Assembly (NCBI RefSeq): GCF_014280875.1 | Contig: NZ_JACLAL010000006.1 | Location: 420,998 to 484,997 of the forward strand | DNA from: Paenirhizobium daejeonense | GTDB taxonomy: Bacteria; Pseudomonadota; Alphaproteobacteria; Rhizobiales; Rhizobiaceae | Direction of reading: 5' to 3' | DNA length: 64,000 nt | Shown here: piece by piece, positions 17,196 through 26,499 of the stretch | Position numbering within the stretch: position 1 is the stretch's first letter | Layout: every line of letters starts with the position of its first letter | The notes under the pieces: model-generated | Told to the model about the DNA's origin: nothing | Databases searched by the model: none | Seen by the model: only the letters and a program-made list of their open reading frames with translations | Program-made: the position numbers and the translations under genes

Positions 17196-18479
17196 TCAGC
17201 CGGCTGGGGCAGTCAAAAGGCTCTGTGTGTCTTGCGCGAGGGATGGTCGCCATTTGCCAATCTCGATTCCGGCCATGGGACGGCCTAGATGGAACCCCTG
17301 CGCCGCATCTATTCCAAGCTTCTTGAGAGTCTCAAGCGTTTCCGCAGTCTCGACGCCTTCCGCAATCAGTGTGCTTCCTGTGTCGCGGGCGAAAGCTACC
17401 AGTGATGCAATCAAGGCGCGACGCGCGGGGTCGTCGTCTATGTCGCGGCATAGTTCTGCGTCCAGCTTGATGATGTCAGGTTTGAGATTGAGGATATGTC
17501 TCAAGCTGGCGTAGCCGGCGCCGGCATCATCGACCGCGAGCCGCATTCCAAGAGCCCTTAACGGCGCAAGGGCAGCTCCCAGACGGTCGTAATCGTGGAT
17601 GCCGGCGTGTTCGGTCACCTCGACGACGATTTGTTGCGGCGACTGGCCTTTCGCCAGTTCGGCGAAACGTGGGTCGAGCAATGTTGCGGGCGAGGCGTTC
17701 AGCGCGAGGTAGGCTCCCTCGGGCAGCCATCGGGTCCCTTCGAGTCCAAGGTGTATCGCCTTCAACTCCAAATCGACGCCGCGCTCCACCTCGAATGCTT
17801 CGGCAAACCATACGTTCGGCGGCCGCGAGGGGCTGAAAGGAAAGCGGGCCAACGCTTCGAAGCCTAGCACATTGCCATCGCCAAGGCCGACGATGGGTTG
17901 ATAAACCATCGTAAGGCCATCCTGCTCCAGAGCGTCCAGAATGCGCGTTTCCGCATCCCAATAATGGATGCGTTTTTCCATCGATCGATCGAGTTCGAAT
18001 GCGGCGAACTGGGCAAAGGAACGCAGAATCTGGAGATCCCGTTGATTGAGCGTCGGATCTGCGCGGGTGGAGAAGCAGCAGAAGGTGCCATAGAGACGAC
18101 CGTCGCCCAGTCTGATCGGAACGCTCAGATGAGAACCGATCGGAAAGGCGTGGGTCGCTGCGACTTCCTGTGCTGCGGGCAGCACAGCGGTATCCGGGAT
18201 CAGTTCGGGCAATTCGCCATCGATGATTCGCTGGCAATATCCTTCATCCATCGGGAGCCAGTCGCCCACACGCAACGCGGCGTCATGCATGTGTGTATCG
18301 AGATAGCGAAAAAACCGCCTTGAGCCGGCAAACTCGGCGATGAAGCCAATGTCCATTCCCAGGCAGTTGCGGGCAGTGGCCAGAATATTGTTGATACGCT
18401 CATCAGCCTCGGTCTGTTGCTCGAGACTGAAGAGGAGATCATGTAACCCATATTGTCTGGCGCTATCAAAGAACGTCAT
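17196..18479 (-). CDS. GAF-EAL domain cyclic-di-GMP phosphodiesterase
   Basis: Degrades c-di-GMP in response to a small-molecule or redox cue sensed by the GAF domain. 427 residues: GAF about 20-165, EAL about 178-415. Catalytic residues look intact: FEALARF (EAL), LALNASPATLL (Asn), VVEVTEH (Glu), AVDDAGAGYASL (Asp pair, loop 6), IIKLD (Lys) and AEGVET. No GGDEF domain, so it should only break down c-di-GMP. The ATG at 18479 is preferred over GTG 18503. It stands alone, convergent with TIGR02302. No membrane segment is seen, so the sensor is cytoplasmic. Confidence 0.9.
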   Translation of the reverse strand: MTFFDSARQYGLHDLLFSLEQQTEADERINNILATARNCLGMDIGFIAEFAGSRRFFRYLDTHMHDAALRVGDWLPMDEGYCQRIIDGELPELIPDTAVLPAAQEVAATHAFPIGSHLSVPIRLGDGRLYGTFCCFSTRADPTLNQRDLQILRSFAQFAAFELDRSMEKRIHYWDAETRILDALEQDGLTMVYQPIVGLGDGNVLGFEALARFPFSPSRPPNVWFAEAFEVERGVDLELKAIHLGLEGTRWLPEGAYLALNASPATLLDPRFAELAKGQSPQQIVVEVTEHAGIHDYDRLGAALAPLRALGMRLAVDDAGAGYASLRHILNLKPDIIKLDAELCRDIDDDPARRALIASLVAFARDTGSTLIAEGVETAETLETLKKLGIDAAQGFHLGRPMAGIEIGKWRPSLAQDTQSLLTAPAG

Positions 18480-18562
18480 AAGGGTATCCGTGCGACTCTT
18501 CACGTCTGAAGTGAATAAGCTGTGTCACGCAGATTCAAGTGCTAATTTTAGCAGTGCCAATG

Positions 18563-19444
18563 TTATCGGGTCGGAATCGGATGCTCGCCCCGATAATCAT
18601 AGAAACCGCGACCTGATTTTCGGCCCAGCCAACCTGCTTCCACGTATTTCACCAAGAGCGGGCATGGGCGATACTTGCTGTCGGCCAGCCCGTCATGCAG
18701 CACCTGCATGATAGAAAGGCAGGTGTCGAGGCCGATGAAGTCTGCCAGCTGCAGCGGGCCCATGGGATGGTTGGCGCCGAGCTTCATGGCGGTATCGATG
18801 GCCTCGACCGAGCCGACACCTTCATACAGCGTGTAGATCGCTTCGTTGATCATCGGCAGGAGGATGCGGTTGACGATGAAGGCCGGGAAGTCTTCCGCAA
18901 CGGTGATCGTCTTTTCGAGAGAGCGGACGAAGGTCTTGGCGGTTTCGAAGGTGCTCTCTTCGGTGGCGATGCCGCGAACGAGTTCGACGAGCTTCATCAC
19001 CGGAACGGGGTTCATGAAGTGAATGCCCATGAAGCGTTCCGGTCGGTCGGTGGCGGACGCAAGGCGCGTGATGGACAGCGAGGAAGTGTTGGTGGCGAGC
19101 AGCGCTTCAGGCTTCAGGACCGGGCAGAGTTGCGCGAAGATCTTGCGTTTGACTGTCTCGTCTTCTGTTGCAGCCTCGATCACGAGGTCCATCGGTGCCA
19201 TGTCGTTGATGTCGGTGGTGCCGCTGATGAGGGCGAGAGCTGCTTTGCGGGCTTCTTCCGAGAGCTTGCCGTTCGACACCTGGCGCGCAAGATTTCCGTT
19301 GATCGTGGCAAGGCCTGCTTCGATCCTCTCCTTGGCCAGGTCGTAGATGGTGACCTTGTAACCGGCCAGTGCAGCGACATGGGCGATGCCGCATCCCATC
19401 TGGCCCGCGCCTACGATGCCCACATTATCAAAAACCTTGGTCAT
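18563..19444 (-). CDS. 3-hydroxybutyryl-CoA dehydrogenase
   Basis: NAD(P)-dependent 3-hydroxyacyl-CoA dehydrogenase, 293 residues, single-domain type (PaaH/HbdA). The Rossmann motif VGIVGAGQMGCGIAHVAA is at residues 7-24; catalytic His is in MGIHFMNPVP near 140; the C-terminal domain carries GPLQLADFIGLDTC. It acts in butyrate/PHB-type or beta-oxidation metabolism. The open frame extends to 19531, but ATG 19444 begins the conserved sequence and has AGGAGAA upstream. It lies downstream of etfBA, separated by a terminator at 19477-19513, so it may need its own promoter. Confidence 0.92.
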   Translation of the reverse strand: MTKVFDNVGIVGAGQMGCGIAHVAALAGYKVTIYDLAKERIEAGLATINGNLARQVSNGKLSEEARKAALALISGTTDINDMAPMDLVIEAATEDETVKRKIFAQLCPVLKPEALLATNTSSLSITRLASATDRPERFMGIHFMNPVPVMKLVELVRGIATEESTFETAKTFVRSLEKTITVAEDFPAFIVNRILLPMINEAIYTLYEGVGSVEAIDTAMKLGANHPMGPLQLADFIGLDTCLSIMQVLHDGLADSKYRPCPLLVKYVEAGWLGRKSGRGFYDYRGEHPIPTR

Positions 19445-19476
19445 GCCGTTCTCCTCACCTGAAACCGCATCGCCTG

Positions 19477-19513
19477 ACAAAAATGCCGGGCCAACGTTAC
19501 GGTTGGTCCGGCA
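19477..19513 (-). terminator. intrinsic terminator after etfA
   Basis: On the minus strand a 12-bp stem (TGCCGGACCAAC against GTTGGCCCGGCA, one G:U) with a 6-base loop is followed by TTTTTG. It lies between etfA and the hydroxybutyryl-CoA dehydrogenase gene. Confidence 0.8.
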
Positions 19514-19574
19514 AATTTCATAGCCCTTCACGGGCGATTTTCCAGTCTTTTCGCGGTTGCGAAATAATGGATTG

Positions 19575-20504
19575 TCACAGCGCCTTTTCGAGTTCGGGTA
19601 GTGCTTCGAAGAGGTCTGCGACGAGGCCGTAGTCGGCGACCTGGAAGATGGGGGCTTCTTCGTCCTTGTTGATGGCGACGATGACCTTGCTATCCTTCAT
19701 GCCGGCGAGGTGCTGGATGGCGCCGGAGATGCCGCAGGCTATGTAGAGCTGCGGGGCGACGACCTTGCCGGTCTGGCCAACCTGCCAGTCGTTCGGTGCG
19801 TAGCCCGCATCGACTGCCGCGCGCGATGCGCCGACGGCGGCACCGAGCTTGTCGGCGACCGGAAGGATAACTTCCTTGAACTTCTCGGAAGAGCCGAGCG
19901 CGCGGCCGCCGGAGATGATGATCTTTGCCGAGGTCAGTTCCGGACGCTCGGACGAAGACAGCGCATCCGAGACGAAGGTGGAAACGCCGGGGTTGGCAGC
20001 AGCAGCCACGGTCTCGACGGAAGCCGAGCCGCCTTCGGCAGCGGCAGCAAACGATGCCGTGCGGACCGTGATCACCTTCTTTGCGTCGGTGGACTGGACG
20101 GTCTGGATGGCGTTGCCGGCATAGATCGGGCGCTTGAAGGTATCGGCGGAAACCACTTCGATGATTTCCGAGACCTGCATCACGTCGAGAAGGGCTGCGA
20201 CGCGCGGCATGACGTTCTTGCCGACCGAGGTGGCGGGCGCGATGATCACGTCATAGGACGGAGCGAGCGAAACGATCAATGCCGCCAGCGGCTCAGCCAG
20301 ATTGTTGGCGAGGCTTGCGTCATCGGCGACGAGTACCTTGGAAACGCCGGAGAGCTTTGCAGCGGCGTCAGCGGCTGCCCTGGCGCCCGAACCCGCGACC
20401 AGCACATGAACGTCGCCGCCGATCCTGGCGGCTGCCGTCAGCGTCTTGGCTGTCTGGTCGGAGACGGTTGCGTTGTCGTGTTCTGCCAGAAGAAGAATGG
20501 CCAT
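19575..20504 (-). CDS. etfA: electron transfer flavoprotein alpha subunit
   Basis: FAD-carrying subunit of the ETF heterodimer that passes electrons from acyl-CoA dehydrogenases to ETF-ubiquinone oxidoreductase. 309 residues. N-terminal domain opens [10 protein letters not shown]; the C-terminal FAD domain has [11 protein letters not shown] near 198, [14 protein letters not shown] near 228, [20 protein letters not shown] near 245-265 and [12 protein letters not shown] near 280. ATG 20504. It is 26 bases after etfB on the same strand, so one operon. Confidence 0.95.
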   Translation of the reverse strand: MAILLLAEHDNATVSDQTAKTLTAAARIGGDVHVLVAGSGARAAADAAAKLSGVSKVLVADDASLANNLAEPLAALIVSLAPSYDVIIAPATSVGKNVMPRVAALLDVMQVSEIIEVVSADTFKRPIYAGNAIQTVQSTDAKKVITVRTASFAAAAEGGSASVETVAAAANPGVSTFVSDALSSSERPELTSAKIIISGGRALGSSEKFKEVILPVADKLGAAVGASRAAVDAGYAPNDWQVGQTGKVVAPQLYIACGISGAIQHLAGMKDSKVIVAINKDEEAPIFQVADYGLVADLFEALPELEKAL

Positions 20505-20530
20505 GTCTTTGTTCTCCTTGTCCGTCCCGA

Positions 20531-21280
20531 TTACAATACGCCGGCTTCGGTCTTGAGCTTTTCGACCAGTTCGGCGACGCTCTTGACCTTGATGCCTGCC
20601 TTGCGGCCGCCCGGTTCTTCGGTCTTCAGCACCTTGAGGCGCGCTGCGATATCGACGCCGAAGTCGGCGGGCGACTTCTTGTCGAGCGGCTTCTTCTTGG
20701 CCTTCATGATGTTCGGCAGCGAAGCATAGCGCGGCTCGTTGAGGCGAAGGTCGGTGGTGACGATGGCCGGAAGCTTGACGTTGATCGTCTGCAGGCCGCC
20801 ATCGACCTCGCGGGTGACGTCGGCGGATCCGTCCTTGATCTCGAGCTTGGAGGCAAACGTTGCCTGTGCCCAGCCGAGAAGGGCCGAAAGCATCTGGCCG
20901 ACCTGGTTCGAGTCGTCGTCGATCGCCTGCTTGCCGGTGATGACGAGGCCCGGGGCTTCCGCCTCGACCACGCCCTTCAGAATCTTGGCGACTGCGAGCG
21001 GCTCGACCGTTTCCTCGGTCTCGACAAGGATCGCGCGGTCGGCGCCCATGGCGAGGGCGGTGCGCAGCGTCTCTTCGGCCTTGGCCGGGCCAACCGATAC
21101 GACCACGACTTCCGAAGCCTTGCCGGCTTCCTTCAGGCGAAGGGCTTCTTCGACCGAGATTTCATCGAAGGGGTTCATCGACATCTTGACGTTTGCAAGC
21201 TCGACACCCGTGCCATCCGTCTTAACCCGGATCTTGACGTTGTAGTCCACAACGCGCTTGACGGTCACCAGTACTTTCAT
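20531..21280 (-). CDS. etfB: electron transfer flavoprotein beta subunit
   Basis: AMP-binding partner of EtfA, 249 residues. [18 protein letters not shown] opens the protein; [18 protein letters not shown] near 34 is the conserved ETF-beta block; [17 protein letters not shown] near 118-135 is the AMP-binding/ETF signature; the recognition loop for dehydrogenases ([20 protein letters not shown]) spans about 175-195. ATG 21280. It leads the etfBA operon; a sigma70-like promoter may sit at 21410-21438. Confidence 0.95.
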   Translation of the reverse strand: MKVLVTVKRVVDYNVKIRVKTDGTGVELANVKMSMNPFDEISVEEALRLKEAGKASEVVVVSVGPAKAEETLRTALAMGADRAILVETEETVEPLAVAKILKGVVEAEAPGLVITGKQAIDDDSNQVGQMLSALLGWAQATFASKLEIKDGSADVTREVDGGLQTINVKLPAIVTTDLRLNEPRYASLPNIMKAKKKPLDKKSPADFGVDIAARLKVLKTEEPGGRKAGIKVKSVAELVEKLKTEAGVL

Positions 21281-21409
21281 GACTTTCTTCCTTCATTGCC
21301 CTGCCTGAAAATGCCTCTTCAGGCGGCCCTCCGATGGTCAATGGGCGACATGGATACGCATTTTTTTCGCAATTACAACGCTTGCTACAGCATCGATTTC
21401 GCTTAAAAA

Positions 21410-21438
21410 CGATTAATTAACGTTTACGTATACGTCAA
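21410..21438 (-). promoter_or_regulatory. candidate etfB promoter
   Basis: Minus strand: TTGACG (21438-21433), 17-base spacer, TAATCG (21415-21410), in an AT-rich stretch 130 bases before the etfB start. The -10 match is partial. Confidence 0.4.
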
Positions 21439-21457
21439 TATGCAGAAATCTGCGATG

Positions 21458-22240
21458 TTAACGGCCCCAGTGGACTGTGCGCCGGGGTGGAGGCGGGACC
21501 GCAGGAGCTAGTGGCGGGGCCGCCTGCTGATGTTCGACTGCCTTGGGTGTCACGATGGTCCGGTCGAACAGGGGAACGCCGCGCCTGCGCATGAATACGA
21601 CCAACAGGGCGCCCGTGAGGATACCCCCTACGTGGGCGCCCCAGGAAACTTCGCCCTCTCCATCGATGGCGAGCATTGCGAATTGTTGTCCGATCCAGAA
21701 GAGAAGCGGCAGGAAGGCTGGTAGCGGCAGAGGAAAGCGAAAGAGAACGAGTACCCAGACGCGCACCTTGGGATGCAGCATAAGGTAGGCTGCGACGACA
21801 CCTGAGACCGCGCCTGAAGCCCCGATCAGCGGGCTCTGGGAGGTCGGGCCCACTAGGCCATGAAACAGTGCACCGGCGGCGGCGCAGGCGAGATAGAACA
21901 AGAGGAAGCGCACATGGCCCAATGCGTCCTCGACATTATCGCCAAACACCCAGAGGAACAGCATGTTTGAGCCGAGATGCATCAGGTTGCTGTGCAGGAA
22001 GGCATAAGTGATGAGCGTGGCATCGGGCGGCACGAGTGCGAGCGAGGGATCGAGCGCCGCATAGTCGAACACGACCGCGGGAATGAAGCCCAGTCCGTAG
22101 ACGCTCGCCTGAATGACGGATTCCGGCATCAGCATGTTGGTGAAGGCGAAAACCATCGCATTCGTCAGGATCAAGCCGATCGTGACATATTGCATCCGTA
22201 TATGCCTCAGGGAGTTGCGGTCATGCAGGGGAATGAACAT
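21458..22240 (-). CDS. rhomboid family intramembrane serine protease
   Basis: 260-residue polytopic membrane protease with about six helices. The catalytic serine is in IGASGAVSGV (GxSG) near residue 140 and the histidine in WGAHVGGILTG near 202; the oxyanion Asn lies in NMLFLWVFGDN near 90. Substrate unknown. The ATG at 22240 starts the typical MFIPLHDRNSL; AGGGAG is 8 bases upstream, while the open frame reaches 22267. The C-terminal tail is proline-rich and cytoplasmic. It follows the cobalamin adenosyltransferase gene by 33 bases, same strand. Confidence 0.88.
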   Translation of the reverse strand: MFIPLHDRNSLRHIRMQYVTIGLILTNAMVFAFTNMLMPESVIQASVYGLGFIPAVVFDYAALDPSLALVPPDATLITYAFLHSNLMHLGSNMLFLWVFGDNVEDALGHVRFLLFYLACAAAGALFHGLVGPTSQSPLIGASGAVSGVVAAYLMLHPKVRVWVLVLFRFPLPLPAFLPLLFWIGQQFAMLAIDGEGEVSWGAHVGGILTGALLVVFMRRRGVPLFDRTIVTPKAVEHQQAAPPLAPAVPPPPRRTVHWGR

Positions 22241-22273
22241 CGCGTGCTCCCTAGGTTTAGAATTCAATCAGGT

Positions 22274-22852
22274 TCAACGGTTCTTGCCGGGCACCCAGAG
22301 AATGTCGGCCTTGCCGCCGTCATTGGCGAAACGAGCCGCAACAAACAGGAAGTCCGACAGGCGGTTGATGTATTTCAGCGCTGGCGGGTCGATGGTTTCT
22401 CCTTCGAAGCGTGACAGTTCGACCATGATCCGCTCCGCCCGTCGGGCGATCGTCCGGGCAAGATGCAGGTGAGCTGCAGCCGGGGTTCCTCCTGGCAGGA
22501 TAAAGGATTTCAGCGGATCGAGACTTGCATTCAGTAGGTCGATTTCGCCTTCGATCCGGGTGACCTGCGCCTCGATCACACGAAGAGGTTCGTAGCTCAG
22601 GGTCTCGCCGGTGTCGGGCGCGGCCAGGTCCGCTCCGAGATCGAAGAGGTCGTTCTGGATCCTCAGGAGCATGGCGTGGAGTTCGGACAGGCTCTGGGTG
22701 TGCAGCCGGGCAACGCCGATTGCGGAATTCACCTCGTCGATGGTGCCGTAGGCATCCACGCGCAGGTCGTGCTTGAGCCGGCGGGGGCCGCTCACCAGCG
22801 CCGTGGTACCGTCATCGCCGGTGCGGGTGTAGATCTTGTTGAGACGAACCAT
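22274..22852 (-). CDS. cob(I)alamin adenosyltransferase, PduO type
   Basis: Forms adenosylcobalamin from ATP and reduced corrinoid; 192 residues. Motifs RTGDDGTTALVSG (9-21, ATP), GTIDEVNSAIG (37-47) and ILPGGTPAAAHLHLARTIARR near 120-140 are diagnostic of the PduO family rather than CobA/BtuR. ATG 22852. It is flanked by the HIG1-like gene (12 bases) and rhomboid gene (33 bases), likely a three-gene transcript. Confidence 0.93.
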   Translation of the reverse strand: MVRLNKIYTRTGDDGTTALVSGPRRLKHDLRVDAYGTIDEVNSAIGVARLHTQSLSELHAMLLRIQNDLFDLGADLAAPDTGETLSYEPLRVIEAQVTRIEGEIDLLNASLDPLKSFILPGGTPAAAHLHLARTIARRAERIMVELSRFEGETIDPPALKYINRLSDFLFVAARFANDGGKADILWVPGKNR

Positions 22853-22864
22853 CGTCGTATTCTC

Positions 22865-23062
22865 CTATCGCCCGCCGCCGGTCAGCCAGAGCGTCAGCAT
22901 GATGAGCGCAATGGCTATGGCCTGCAGAACGAGGCGCATCTGCATGAGCTTGTTCGAGGTATTGCCGCTGCCGCCCTTCAGCATGTTGAAGAGCCCGCGC
23001 ACGAGAACGAGCACGACGAGTCCCATGACGATCAGGGTGAGAACCGTGGTGAAGCCTGACAT
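22865..23062 (-). CDS. small twin-transmembrane (HIG1-like) protein
   Basis: 65 residues with two hydrophobic helices (VLTLIVMGLVVLVLVRGLF, about 6-25, and LVLQAIAIALIMLTLWL, about 44-60) joined by a loop NMLKGGSGNTSNKLMQMR. This matches the HIG1/hypoxia-induced twin-helix family, small proteins that in mitochondria associate with respiratory supercomplexes; role here is inferred. ATG 23062, 12 bases before the adenosyltransferase gene. Confidence 0.8.
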   Translation of the reverse strand: MSGFTTVLTLIVMGLVVLVLVRGLFNMLKGGSGNTSNKLMQMRLVLQAIAIALIMLTLWLTGGGR

Positions 23063-23096
23063 GGTGTATCTTCCCGAGCCTTTTGTTGTTGTTGCC

Positions 23097-23927
23097 TCAG
23101 TCCAGCGATCGCATCAATCGATAGAAGAGATCCGCCGGGAGCAGCCTCTTCAAGAGCGCGCCTTGCCGGGCCGGTGTGGTAACGAGATAATGTGGCCGCG
23201 CCCTGTGGGCGGTCAAGGCGTGCTTGAGCGCTTTGTAGACGGCGTCCGGGCCAAGCTTATGCTTGTTGACCGGGCCGGTGCCGTTCAGTCTCGACAGCTG
23301 ACGTTCGTATTCCTTCGCATGCGGTGAGCCGGCAAGGTCGATGTTCGCTTCGATCTGTTTCAAGGCGTTGGCGGTGAAGCGGCTCTCGATCGGGCCGGGT
23401 TCGATCAGGCTCACCTGAATGCCGCTACCTTCAAGCTCCATGCGCAACGTGACCGTCAGTCCCTCCAGCGCATATTTCGATGCCGTGTATGCGCCCCGGT
23501 ATCGATAGGGCAACAGCCCGAGGATTGACGAGCACTGGACGATGCGGCCCGCCCGGTTCGCGCGCATCAGCGGAATCACTCGGCGGGTCAGCTCATGCCA
23601 TCCGAAGACATTGGTTTCGAACTGCTGACGCAGCACATCGGTTGAAAGGTCCTCGACCGCGCCGGGCTGGCCATAGGCGCCGTTATTGAACAGCGCGTCG
23701 ATCCGGCCGCCTGTGCGGGCCGTCACTTCATCGACCAGCGCGCCGATGCTCGCACGGTCAGTATAGTCCATCAGCAGGGCTTCGATCCCCGCTTCTTCGA
23801 GCGAGGCAAGATCTTCATTGCGGCGAACCGTCGCAAAAACGCGCCAGCCATCGGCCTTCAGGGCCCTTGCGCAATGGGCGCCGATGCCGGAAGAACAACC
23901 TGTGACGATGATGGTTCGAGCATTCAT
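23097..23927 (-). CDS. SDR family oxidoreductase
   Basis: 276-residue short-chain dehydrogenase/reductase. Cofactor motif VTGCSSGIGAHCARAL at about 8-23, NNGAYGQPG near 87, catalytic Ser in QCSSILGLLPYRY and YTASKYAL near 150-157 (Tyr-X3-Lys). The pattern and long C-terminal tail resemble classical SDRs of the 17-beta-HSD type; the substrate is unknown. The ATG at 23927 is preferred because the 22 codons upstream have no family match. It diverges from brkB. Confidence 0.88.
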   Translation of the reverse strand: MNARTIIVTGCSSGIGAHCARALKADGWRVFATVRRNEDLASLEEAGIEALLMDYTDRASIGALVDEVTARTGGRIDALFNNGAYGQPGAVEDLSTDVLRQQFETNVFGWHELTRRVIPLMRANRAGRIVQCSSILGLLPYRYRGAYTASKYALEGLTVTLRMELEGSGIQVSLIEPGPIESRFTANALKQIEANIDLAGSPHAKEYERQLSRLNGTGPVNKHKLGPDAVYKALKHALTAHRARPHYLVTTPARQGALLKRLLPADLFYRLMRSLD

Positions 23928-24013
23928 AACGGAATGTTCCCTGTACAAATCCGACCCGGTTTCCCATATTCGACGTGGGCTTACAATCGGCATGCCGCGA
24001 TCGAGGAGAATGG

Positions 24014-24898
24014 ATGCGGGCTTTCCTGCGCACTGTCTACCGGGTCGGGTTCGACGCGTTTTACCACTTCACCGAGGACGATGGCTGGGCCATGGCGAGC
24101 CATGTGGCGCTATCCGCGCTGCTGGCGGTGTTCCCGTTCCTGATCTTCGGGACGGCGCTTGCGACTTTTCTCGGAGCGGATCGCTTTGCGGAGACAGCGA
24201 TCCATATCATTTTTGATACTTGGCCCGAATCGATCTCCAAGCCGGTATCCGACCAGATCGTGAGGGTGCTGACGATCCCCCGTGGCGGCCTGCTGACAAT
24301 CTCCGTACTGGCCGCTGCCTACTTCGCCTCCAATGGCGTGGAGGCGCTGCGTGTCTCGCTGAATCGCGCTTACCGGGTTGCTGAGACGCGGCCATGGTAC
24401 ATCACCCGTCTCGTTAGTCTTGGTTTCGTTCTCGGTGCGGTTGTCGTGCTGACCGTTATCAGCGCACTGCTCGTCGCCGTTCCTGTGGCGCTCGCCTTCG
24501 CCGAAAAGTGGTTCCCCTGGCTGAAGGAGTGGCTCGCGGCGATTTCGAACTGGCGCGTCTACGGCACGATCGGCCTCCTTGCCCTTGCACTTCTGATCTT
24601 TCATATGAGCCTGCCCGCTGGCAACAGGCGTCTTCTCGACGTCATCCCCGGTGTCCTGCTGACGCTGGTACTCTGGCTGATCGGCGCGCTGGTCTTTGCC
24701 TATTACCTTGCGAGTTTTGCCAATTACGCGGCCATGTACGCCGGTCTTGCCTCGATCATGGTGGTGATCGTCTTTCTTTACATGGTCGGGGTCATCTTCA
24801 TCATAGGCGCGGAGTTCAATGCCGCGCTGATGAAGTTCAACGTGCTGCCTTCGCGGACTGTCGTTTCAAAGCCCGACCAGCCGGCGGATCTCTTCTGA
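24014..24898 (+). CDS. YihY/BrkB family inner-membrane protein
   Basis: 294 residues, about six membrane helices: near 28-50, 92-112, 135-165, 180-205, 210-235 and 240-265. The BrkB-family pattern (ALSALLAVFPFLIFG near the first helix, EFNAALMKF at the end) is clear. YihY/BrkB was once called ribonuclease BN; its true function is unsettled. ATG 24014 is preceded by GAGGAGA; the frame is open from 23975. Its 3' end overlaps the convergent gluQRS gene by 33 bases. Confidence 0.85.
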   Translation: MRAFLRTVYRVGFDAFYHFTEDDGWAMASHVALSALLAVFPFLIFGTALATFLGADRFAETAIHIIFDTWPESISKPVSDQIVRVLTIPRGGLLTISVLAAAYFASNGVEALRVSLNRAYRVAETRPWYITRLVSLGFVLGAVVVLTVISALLVAVPVALAFAEKWFPWLKEWLAAISNWRVYGTIGLLALALLIFHMSLPAGNRRLLDVIPGVLLTLVLWLIGALVFAYYLASFANYAAMYAGLASIMVVIVFLYMVGVIFIIGAEFNAALMKFNVLPSRTVVSKPDQPADLF

Positions 24899-25747
24899 CG
24901 TCCGCCCCGCTTTTCTGAGCTCTGCCAGCGCCGTATCTCCCTGGCTCTTGGAGAGCTTGCGCCCGTCATCGCCGAGGATCAGCCGGTGATGATGATAGCG
25001 GGGAGCTGACAAGCCAAGAAGTGTCTGCAGCAGGCGGTGAACCGAGGTCGCGTGAAAGAGGTCGAGGCCACGCACCACATGGGTCACGCCCTGGGCGGCG
25101 TCATCGACGGTCACGGAAAGATGGTAGCTGGAAGGCGCATCCGAGCGCCACAACACCACATCTCCCCATGCCGCGGGATCGGCGGAGATCTCGCCGGTTT
25201 CTCCATCGCCTGTTTCCGTCCATGTGAGCGCTGCTGTGGTCGAGGCGATTGCTTTCTTCATGTCCAGCCGCCAGACATGGCGTTCACCGGCTGCGATGCG
25301 CTCCTTGCGAACCGAACCGGGAAGAAAGAGGTCATCCTCTGGATAGTGTGGAGCGCCGTCGGGATCGCGCGGCCACGGCTTGCCTTTTTCTTCGAAGCGT
25401 ATTGCACGCGCCCTGACCTCGCCGCGGGTCATGAAGGCCGGATATGCGAGCCCGCGAGCGACGAGTTCATCAAGGGCTGCCAGATACTCATCGAGATGTT
25501 CCGATTGACGGCGTACGGGCTCCTCCCACGCGAGACCCAGCCAGACGAGATCGTTATAGATCGCCGTTTCGAATTCGGGTGTACAGCGACCGATGTCGAT
25601 GTCTTCCATCCGCAGCAGAAGCCGACCTTCCATTGCTTTCGCCATATCGGCATTGATGAGCGCCGAAAGCGCATGGCCGAGATGCAGGCGTCCGTTTGGG
25701 CTCGGAGCGAAACGAAAAACGGGTTTTTGACGGGCAGGCGGGATCAT
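24866..25747 (-). CDS. gluQ: glutamyl-Q tRNA(Asp) synthetase
   Basis: Truncated glutamyl-tRNA synthetase paralogue that attaches glutamate to queuosine at position 34 of tRNA-Asp. 293 residues, lacking the anticodon-binding domain. Class I motifs: FRFAPSPNGRLHLGHALSA (10-28, HIGH site) and KLSKSQGD near 262 (KMSKS). It lacks the typical zinc-binding cysteines of some GluQRS, as many alphaproteobacterial members do. ATG 25747 starts at the conserved part; the frame extends to 25810. Divergent from the AlkA-like gene. Confidence 0.9.
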   Translation of the reverse strand: MIPPARQKPVFRFAPSPNGRLHLGHALSALINADMAKAMEGRLLLRMEDIDIGRCTPEFETAIYNDLVWLGLAWEEPVRRQSEHLDEYLAALDELVARGLAYPAFMTRGEVRARAIRFEEKGKPWPRDPDGAPHYPEDDLFLPGSVRKERIAAGERHVWRLDMKKAIASTTAALTWTETGDGETGEISADPAAWGDVVLWRSDAPSSYHLSVTVDDAAQGVTHVVRGLDLFHATSVHRLLQTLLGLSAPRYHHHRLILGDDGRKLSKSQGDTALAELRKAGRTSEEIRRLVGL

Positions 25748-25824
25748 GCTCTCTATCTCGCATGGAATGCATCCCCAGGGAACGGGACTTCGACAAAGAA
25801 CGACTAGCACGAGACGGGCTGGAA

Positions 25825-26484
25825 ATGACGATTACAACGCGGGCTGATCTCGATGCCGGTCTGGACGAGCTTCTGACGATTGATCCGCGTCTTGTTCCCA
25901 TCGCCGGAGCCTGCGGCCCATTGCCGCTGAGGCTTTCGGAGCCGGGCTTTGCCGGCCTTGCTAACATCATAGTGTCGCAGATGGTGTCGCGCGCGAGCGC
26001 CGATGCGATCTGGCGGCGGATCGTTGCTGCCACCGGAGAAGTGGTGACGTCGGAAGCTTATCTGGCGCTCGATCCGGCTGTCATCGCCACACTCGGCCTT
26101 TCGCGAGCCAAGGCGGAGACTCTGCACGCCGTGGCGGGCGCAGTGGCCTCCGGCGAACTCGATCTTGGCAAAATAGCGGCGCTCGAAGCCTCAAACGCAA
26201 TCGCGAAACTCACTTCCTACAGGGGGATCGGCCTCTGGACGGCCGAGGTCTACCTGATGTTCTGCGGCGGTCATCCGGACGTCTTTCCAGTCGGGGACGT
26301 GGCGCTCCGCGTCGCCGTCGGGGACGTATTCGGTTATGTGGAAAGGCCGGATTTCAAGGAGGTGAAGCGGGTGGCGGAAGTCTGGCAACCGTGGCGTTCG
26401 GTGGCTGCCCGACTGTTCTGGGCGCATTACGCATTGCGGACGGGCCGACAGGCGATTCCTGTCGATGTCCAGGTCCTTTCGTGA
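25825..26484 (+). CDS. DNA-3-methyladenine glycosylase II (AlkA-like)
   Basis: HhH-GPD base-excision glycosylase, 219 residues, removing alkylated purines. Helix-hairpin-helix plus catalytic Asp: YRGIGLWTAEVYLMF near 130-145 then FPVGDVALRVAVG, whose Asp near 155 is catalytic. It lacks the AlkA N-terminal TBP-like domain, so it is the short form. ATG 25825, preceded by GGAA; the open frame from 25696 overlaps gluQ antisense. Confidence 0.88.
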   Translation: MTITTRADLDAGLDELLTIDPRLVPIAGACGPLPLRLSEPGFAGLANIIVSQMVSRASADAIWRRIVAATGEVVTSEAYLALDPAVIATLGLSRAKAETLHAVAGAVASGELDLGKIAALEASNAIAKLTSYRGIGLWTAEVYLMFCGGHPDVFPVGDVALRVAVGDVFGYVERPDFKEVKRVAEVWQPWRSVAARLFWAHYALRTGRQAIPVDVQVLS

Positions 26485-26499
26485 TCTGCAAGAAGGGGC

